64,000 nucleotides of DNA from Brucella sp. BE17 (GTDB lineage: Bacteria; Pseudomonadota; Alphaproteobacteria; Rhizobiales; Rhizobiaceae), in contig NZ_CP154467.1 in assembly GCF_039545455.1 (NCBI RefSeq), positions 2,164,501 through 2,228,500 of the forward strand, given 5' to 3'. This document shows positions 59,873-64,000 of the stretch, in pieces (position 1 is the first letter of the stretch; each line of letters starts with the position of its first letter). Below the pieces are notes generated by a model. That model worked only from the letters and a program-made list of their open reading frames with translations, was not told the origin of the DNA and did no database searches. A program made the position numbers and the translations under genes.

Positions 59873-60712
59873 GTGGCATTGTTCGGGAATAAGAAAGCCG
59901 CCCAGCCGAAGGCCGTGGCGGAAAGCGCAGTATCTGCAAACGGCGAGGCTGAGGCAATGCCCGCTCAGCCCGGAAAAGAAGAGCGCCTGAAAGGCACGCT
60001 GGTAGCGCGGGGCCTGTGCAAGAGTTATCGTGGCCGTCAGGTCGTTAACGGTGTGTCGTTTGGCGTGCGGGCGGGCGAGGCGGTTGGTATTCTGGGACCT
60101 AATGGCGCGGGCAAGACAACCTGCTTTTATATGGTGACGGGTCTGGTTCCTGCCGATAGCGGTTCGATCGAGATCGACGGTTTTGACGTTACCTCAATGC
60201 CAATGTATCGCCGCTCGCGGCTTGGCATCGGCTATCTGCCGCAGGAAGCTTCGATCTTTCGCGGGCTTTCGGTGGAGAACAACATCAAGGCCGTGCTGGA
60301 AGTGGTCGAAAAAGACCGCAAGAAGCGGGCGACTGAACTCGATGCGCTTTTGGAAGAGTTTCACATTGCGCATTTGCGTAAAGCGCCCGCCATTTCGCTG
60401 TCGGGTGGTGAGCGTCGGCGTCTCGAAATTGCGCGTGCGCTTGCCTCGCGTCCAAATTTCATGCTGCTCGATGAACCGTTTGCTGGTGTCGATCCGATTG
60501 CGGTTTCCGACATCCAGCAGCTCGTGCGCCATCTCACCAGCCGTGGCATTGGCGTTCTGATCACCGATCACAATGTTCGTGAAACGCTTGGCCTTATCGA
60601 CCGCGCCTATATCATTCATGCCGGTCAGGTCCTGACCCATGGCCGCCCGGCCGAGATCGTCGCTAATCCCGATGTGCGCCGCCTCTATCTCGGCGATCAG
60701 TTCACGCTCTGA
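59873..60712 (+). CDS. lptB: LPS export ABC transporter ATP-binding protein LptB
   Basis: A 279-residue ABC ATPase. It has Walker A GILGPNGAGKTT, the Q-loop YLPQEASIFRGLSV, signature LSGGERRRLEIARAL, Walker B FMLLDEPFAGVD and the switch histidine in ITDHNVRE. It powers extraction of LPS from the inner membrane with LptF/LptG (not in this window). The start is a GTG at 59873 with GGAG five bases upstream, which marks a short N-terminal extension (about 40 residues) rich in Ala/Glu. It precedes rpoN, a classic order. Confidence 0.95.
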   Translation: MALFGNKKAAQPKAVAESAVSANGEAEAMPAQPGKEERLKGTLVARGLCKSYRGRQVVNGVSFGVRAGEAVGILGPNGAGKTTCFYMVTGLVPADSGSIEIDGFDVTSMPMYRRSRLGIGYLPQEASIFRGLSVENNIKAVLEVVEKDRKKRATELDALLEEFHIAHLRKAPAISLSGGERRRLEIARALASRPNFMLLDEPFAGVDPIAVSDIQQLVRHLTSRGIGVLITDHNVRETLGLIDRAYIIHAGQVLTHGRPAEIVANPDVRRLYLGDQFTL

Positions 60713-60764
60713 TTTTACCTTCGTTCCGGCTCGTCTGCGTTGAGCTCTGGTCATGCCGATAGCA

Positions 60765-60788
60765 TTGTGCGTCCGAAAGGACGCACAA
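60765..60788 (+). promoter_or_regulatory. Perfect GNRA-loop hairpin between lptB and rpoN
   Basis: TTGTGCGTCC / GGACGCACAA form a 10-base perfect stem with a GAAA loop, 52 bases after the lptB stop. There is no T-run after it, so it is more likely an RNA-stability or processing element than a simple terminator. Confidence 0.5.
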
Positions 60789-60937
60789 AGGCTCTAAAGC
60801 CGCGACTCTTTTCCACTTTTAATTAAAAAACGCACATTCTGAATTGACAAGCAAGGTTCATACCAGTTTTCATTCACACAGCCGGTAATTGCACTGAGCA
60901 AGTGCCGAAAGGGGCAATCGGGGGATGAAAACACTTT

Positions 60938-62521
60938 ATGGCACTCTCGCCAAAGCTTGATTTCCGTCAATCGCAGTCGCTGGTGATGACACCACAGCTG
61001 ATGCAGTCGATCCGGCTGTTGCAGATGACGCATGTCGAGCTGGAGCAGTTTCTCGATCTGGAAATCGAAAAAAACCCGCTTCTGGACAGAATAGAGGCGG
61101 CCAATGACGATTTCACAGGCGGCGCTGATGAATATGATGGCTACAACCAAGCCGAAGGGCCGGTTAATGGCGGACAACCCAGCGACGCAATAGAGAGTGG
61201 AGAGGCCATCGAGGCCTTGGAAGATGGTGAAAGCTGGTTCAGGACGGAGGCACCGGAAGCTTCCGAAACCCTGTCTTCGACCTTCGATACTTCGCTTGAA
61301 AATATTTTCCCCGATGATCCGGGGCGTTTTGATGCAATCAATCCCGATATTGCCGCCCAATGGAAGTCGCCTTCCTTTGAGGCGGGGCAGGGCGCGGGCG
61401 GCTATGATATCGATCAAGTGACGGCAAGTCGCGTCTCTCTGGCCGACCATGTGTCTGATCAAATCACGCTGACATTTTCGGACACATCGGATCGATTCAT
61501 CGCCATGGCGCTCGCGGATGCGCTGGATGAAAGCGGGTATTTGCGCGGCGATCTTTTGAGCCTTGCTCAAAACCTCGGTGTCGAGCCTGAGGCGGTCGAG
61601 CGTGTGCTGGCAATTGTGCAGACATTTGATCCGCCCGGGCTCTTCGCACGCGATCTGCGCGAATGTCTGGCCATTCAGTTGCGGCTCAAGGACCGCTTCG
61701 ATCCGGCTATGCACGCGCTGGTCGAAAATCTCGATCTTTTGGCACGACGCGATTTTGCGATGCTGATGAAGCTCTGCGGCGTTGATCAGTCCGATATTCT
61801 GGATATGCTTTCAGAAATTCGCGCACTCGATCCCAAACCCGGTGCCCTGTTTGAGGTGGCTGCCGCCGATGCCATCGTGCCCGACGCCATTGTTACGGCT
61901 ATGCAGGATGGCGGCTGGGCGATCGAATTGAATCCGGCAGCCATGCCGCGGCTCATCGTCAATAATGATTATTTTGCGCAGGTAAGCGCCAGCGCCAAAG
62001 CGGAAGACAAGATCTTTCTCTCCGATTGCATGCAGACGGCTGGCTGGCTGATGCGCAGTCTTGATCAGCGCGCGCGCACTATTTTGAAAGTCAGCCAGGA
62101 GATCGTGCGCCAGCAGGACGGCTTCCTGCATCATGGCGTGACGCATCTTAAACCGCTCAATCTGCGCACTGTGGCGGATGCTGTCGGTATGCACGAATCG
62201 ACCATTAGCCGCGTTACGGCCAACAAATTCATGCAAACGCCGCGCGGCACGTTTGAACTACGCTATTTCTTCACCGCTTCCATTGCATCCACGCAAGGCG
62301 GTGACGCGCATTCGTCAGAAAGCGTGCGCCATCGCATCCGGCAGATGATCGAGGCTGAAACGCCCGGTGATGTTCTCTCCGATGATGCGATTGTCGATGC
62401 CTTGAAAAAGGATGGGGTGGAGATTGCGCGCAGGACGGTGGCGAAATATCGCGAGGCCATGAATATTGCCTCGTCCGTGCAGCGCCGGCGTGAGAAAAGG
62501 GCGCGGCAAGCCGCCTCCTGA
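60938..62521 (+). CDS. rpoN: RNA polymerase sigma-54 factor
   Basis: A 527-residue sigma-54. The N-terminal activator-interaction region is KLDFRQSQSLVMTPQLMQSIRLLQMTHVELEQF, followed by an acidic linker (residues about 60-130), the core-binding domain, the helix-turn-helix (LRTVADAVGMHESTISRVTANKF) and the invariant RpoN box RRTVAKYREAMNI near the end. It directs transcription of nitrogen and other genes with enhancer-binding activators. It lies between lptB and hpf. Confidence 0.95.
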   Translation: MALSPKLDFRQSQSLVMTPQLMQSIRLLQMTHVELEQFLDLEIEKNPLLDRIEAANDDFTGGADEYDGYNQAEGPVNGGQPSDAIESGEAIEALEDGESWFRTEAPEASETLSSTFDTSLENIFPDDPGRFDAINPDIAAQWKSPSFEAGQGAGGYDIDQVTASRVSLADHVSDQITLTFSDTSDRFIAMALADALDESGYLRGDLLSLAQNLGVEPEAVERVLAIVQTFDPPGLFARDLRECLAIQLRLKDRFDPAMHALVENLDLLARRDFAMLMKLCGVDQSDILDMLSEIRALDPKPGALFEVAAADAIVPDAIVTAMQDGGWAIELNPAAMPRLIVNNDYFAQVSASAKAEDKIFLSDCMQTAGWLMRSLDQRARTILKVSQEIVRQQDGFLHHGVTHLKPLNLRTVADAVGMHESTISRVTANKFMQTPRGTFELRYFFTASIASTQGGDAHSSESVRHRIRQMIEAETPGDVLSDDAIVDALKKDGVEIARRTVAKYREAMNIASSVQRRREKRARQAAS

Positions 62522-63027
62522 GCCATTATATGTTCTTCGCATGCAGGTTGTTCGCTTTGAATTTTTGAACATCGGGCACTGTTTCATCAGAAAAAATCGA
62601 TCAAAGTTTGTGGAAATCAAATTACCCCAGGTTAGGGGACTGGAAAAATGGGCAATTGACAAGCCCTTGCGGACACAATAGAAGCCCGCTCGCGTTACAG
62701 ACCGGACCGGAAGGCGTCAGGCAGGGCTTGTCTGGCTGGCCATTGGTGGCAAGGAAAGGTATTGTTGTCGCAGGGCAACGAACATGCGTTTGGGACGTTG
62801 CATAAGACAGGCTGCGTAAGAACAGCGGTGCGGGGTTGCCGTCAGGGGCTCCGCGACGGAATGACATTATTGAGGGTTTTCGGCGTAAATTTTGGAACTT
62901 TGCTAGCTTGTGGGAACCGGCTGGAAATCCAGAGAAATGGAAGTCATCTTTAATGCCAGTTTGCTTTGCTCTTCGCTTGTCTTGTGATTAGACTGGTTCC
63001 TGTTGTAACGCAAATGAGGTGTGCCAA
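62522..63027. other. Intergenic region rpoN-hpf with a candidate promoter
   Basis: About 505 bases. At 62656-62661 there is TTGACA, and 16-17 bases on an ATAGAA/TAGAAG -10-like box (about 62678-62684). The transcribed part that follows contains inverted arms, for example AAGCCC near 62682 with GGGCTT further on, and CCGTC/GACGG near 62840-62860. No ORF is convincing. It could be a long structured leader of hpf or a small RNA. Confidence 0.4.
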
Positions 63028-63621
63028 ATGACTCTGCGTGTATCTGGAAAGCATATGGATGTCGGTGAAGCTTTCACGACCCGAATCGTCGATCGGGTTA
63101 ACGAGGCTGTCGGCAAATATTTCGACCATGGCTTTTCCGGGCAAGTGACATTGACCAAATCCGGCTCGCGTTTCAGTGCGGACTGCACCCTTTTCCTTGA
63201 TAGTGGTGCTGCACTTCAGAGCACGGGCGAGGCGCAGGACCCGCAGCTGGCTTTCGACGCGGCGGCGGAAAAGATTGAAACGCGCTTGCGTCGCTATAAT
63301 CGTCGCCTGAAATCGCGACCGGCGACCCAGCCAAATGTGATCTATGATGACGTGGCATATCGTGTTATGGCACCGCTGTTGGATGAGGAGGAGGACCTTC
63401 CGGCGGATTATGCGCCAGCGATCGTTGCAGAATCGTCGATCTCGCTGCGCACCATGTCCGTGGCATCGGCGGTGGTGGAGCTGGACCTGATCGAAAATCC
63501 AGTTCTGGTGTTCCGCAATGCCGGCAATGATGAAGTGAATATCGTCTACCGTCGCGCGGACGGCAATATTGGCTGGGTAGATCCATCGACGGTCACCCGC
63601 CAGGCCGCACCCGGCGCCTGA
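63028..63621 (+). CDS. hpf: Ribosome hibernation promoting factor, long form
   Basis: A 197-residue long-type HPF. The N-terminal domain (residues about 1-105, TLRVSGKHMDVGEAFTTRIVDRVNEAVGKYF and the charged RYNRRLKSR stretch) binds the 30S subunit, and the C-terminal domain (about 135-190, IVYRRADGNIGWVDPSTV) dimerises ribosomes into 100S particles. ATG at 63028 follows GAGGTG by six bases. It sits between rpoN and ptsN as in many proteobacteria. Confidence 0.92.
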   Translation: MTLRVSGKHMDVGEAFTTRIVDRVNEAVGKYFDHGFSGQVTLTKSGSRFSADCTLFLDSGAALQSTGEAQDPQLAFDAAAEKIETRLRRYNRRLKSRPATQPNVIYDDVAYRVMAPLLDEEEDLPADYAPAIVAESSISLRTMSVASAVVELDLIENPVLVFRNAGNDEVNIVYRRADGNIGWVDPSTVTRQAAPGA

Positions 63622-63632
63622 CGGCAAACCTG

Positions 63633-63667
63633 AAGCGCACGCCTCTTTGATAAAGAGGGGTGCGCTT
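63633..63667 (+). terminator. Hairpin after hpf
   Basis: Arms AAGCGCAC-G-CCTCTTT and AAAGAGG-G-GTGCGCTT pair with one G-G mismatch around a GATA loop. The T-tract is weak, so it may be a partial terminator or mRNA-stabilising hairpin before ptsN. Confidence 0.55.
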
Positions 63668-63714
63668 TCCTAAACCGGGCCGTAAGCGGCCTGATTGAAG
63701 AAGGAACGGAGAGA

Positions 63715-64000
63715 ATGGATCTTAGTGATCTGATTCAGCCAGGGGCGATCATCCCTGCGTTGAAAGCCAGCTCCAAGAAGCAGCTTTTGCAGATTTTGTC
63801 TGAGAAAGCCGCCGAACTGACCGGACTCCCTGAGCGTGAAGTCTTTGAGACAATTCTTCAACGCGAACGCCTCGGTTCCACCGGGGTCGGCAGCGGCATT
63901 GCGATCCCGCATGGCAAGCTTGTCAATATCGACAAGATTGCTGGCATCTTCGCACGCCTTGAGACGCCGGTCGATTTCGAAGCGTTGGACGATCAGCCTG
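63715..64000 (+). CDS. ptsN: Nitrogen-regulatory PTS enzyme IIA(Ntr), 5' part
   Basis: The first 95 residues of a family about 155 long; the rest is beyond the window. MDLSDLIQPGAIIPALKASSKKQLL is the typical start, and IAIPHGKL contains the phosphorylated His66. Part of the PTS-Ntr phosphorelay that links nitrogen, carbon and envelope status. ATG at 63715 follows AACGGAGA. It follows hpf in the rpoN operon region. Confidence 0.95.
   Translation, partial: MDLSDLIQPGAIIPALKASSKKQLLQILSEKAAELTGLPEREVFETILQRERLGSTGVGSGIAIPHGKLVNIDKIAGIFARLETPVDFEALDDQP

Noticed and set aside
62690..62740. SRP (4.5S) RNA-like GGACCGGAAGG sequence
   Set aside because: It resembles the conserved SRP loop only in part; the rest of the symmetric stem of 4.5S RNA is absent.

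Overview
This window looks like a stretch of the main chromosome of an alphaproteobacterium of the order Hyphomicrobiales, most probably Brucella or a very close relative. The evidence is a cyclic beta-1,2-glucan synthase, a tandem Omp25/Omp31-family porin-like cluster, an OlsB ornithine-lipid acyltransferase, a RegB/RegA (PrrBA) redox two-component system, and an lptC-lptA-lptB-rpoN-hpf-ptsN gene string. The species call rests on recognised protein families, not on a database search. There is no rRNA, tRNA, CRISPR array, prophage or complete insertion sequence that I can support. Most of the window is dense housekeeping sequence.

Layout: 1-6.5 kb is the 3' part of cgs, then pncB. 7.9-10.5 kb (minus) holds a PhzF-like isomerase, a PfkB sugar kinase and a short-chain dehydrogenase with a large hairpin in front of its start. 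11-13.9 kb is an accessory-looking set: a secreted DUF1254-type protein, a MetA-pathway-type outer-membrane protein and a Crp/Fnr regulator. It is followed by a scar made of two broken genes (14.1-14.5 kb). 14.6-22.2 kb (minus) carries a class A penicillin-binding protein, a DEAD-box RNA helicase and polA. A 465-base gap (22.16-22.63 kb) contains a row of hairpins with C-rich loops, the best candidate here for an undescribed RNA. M20 peptidase and RNase D genes follow.

24.7-27.2 kb is an Omp25-family array: one internally deleted remnant and two intact genes with copied flanks and terminators. gyrB (minus) and a cytochrome P450 diverge at 29.7-30.0 kb. 31.4-34.1 kb (minus) is a glutathione-dependent formaldehyde detoxification operon (frmR-like repressor, adhI, a GNAT enzyme, fghA) with a visible FrmR-type operator. 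hrpB, regB and regA follow on plus, then mmcB (minus) and an L,D-transpeptidase lipoprotein.

40.3-49.6 kb is a long minus-strand run: nfu, a universal stress protein, trpS, murJ, glnD and the malic enzyme. mutS (plus) and olsB (minus) converge on a shared terminator. 53.7-57.9 kb (minus) holds lspA, two RNA methyltransferases, a LapA-domain protein, ihfB and sppA. From 58.3 kb to the end, on plus, are lptC, lptA, lptB, rpoN, hpf and the start of ptsN, which link lipopolysaccharide export with the sigma-54/nitrogen-PTS region. Themes that recur are envelope building (Cgs, PBP, MurJ, L,D-transpeptidase, OlsB, LspA, Lpt, Omp25) and nitrogen or redox control (GlnD, RpoN, PtsN, RegBA).
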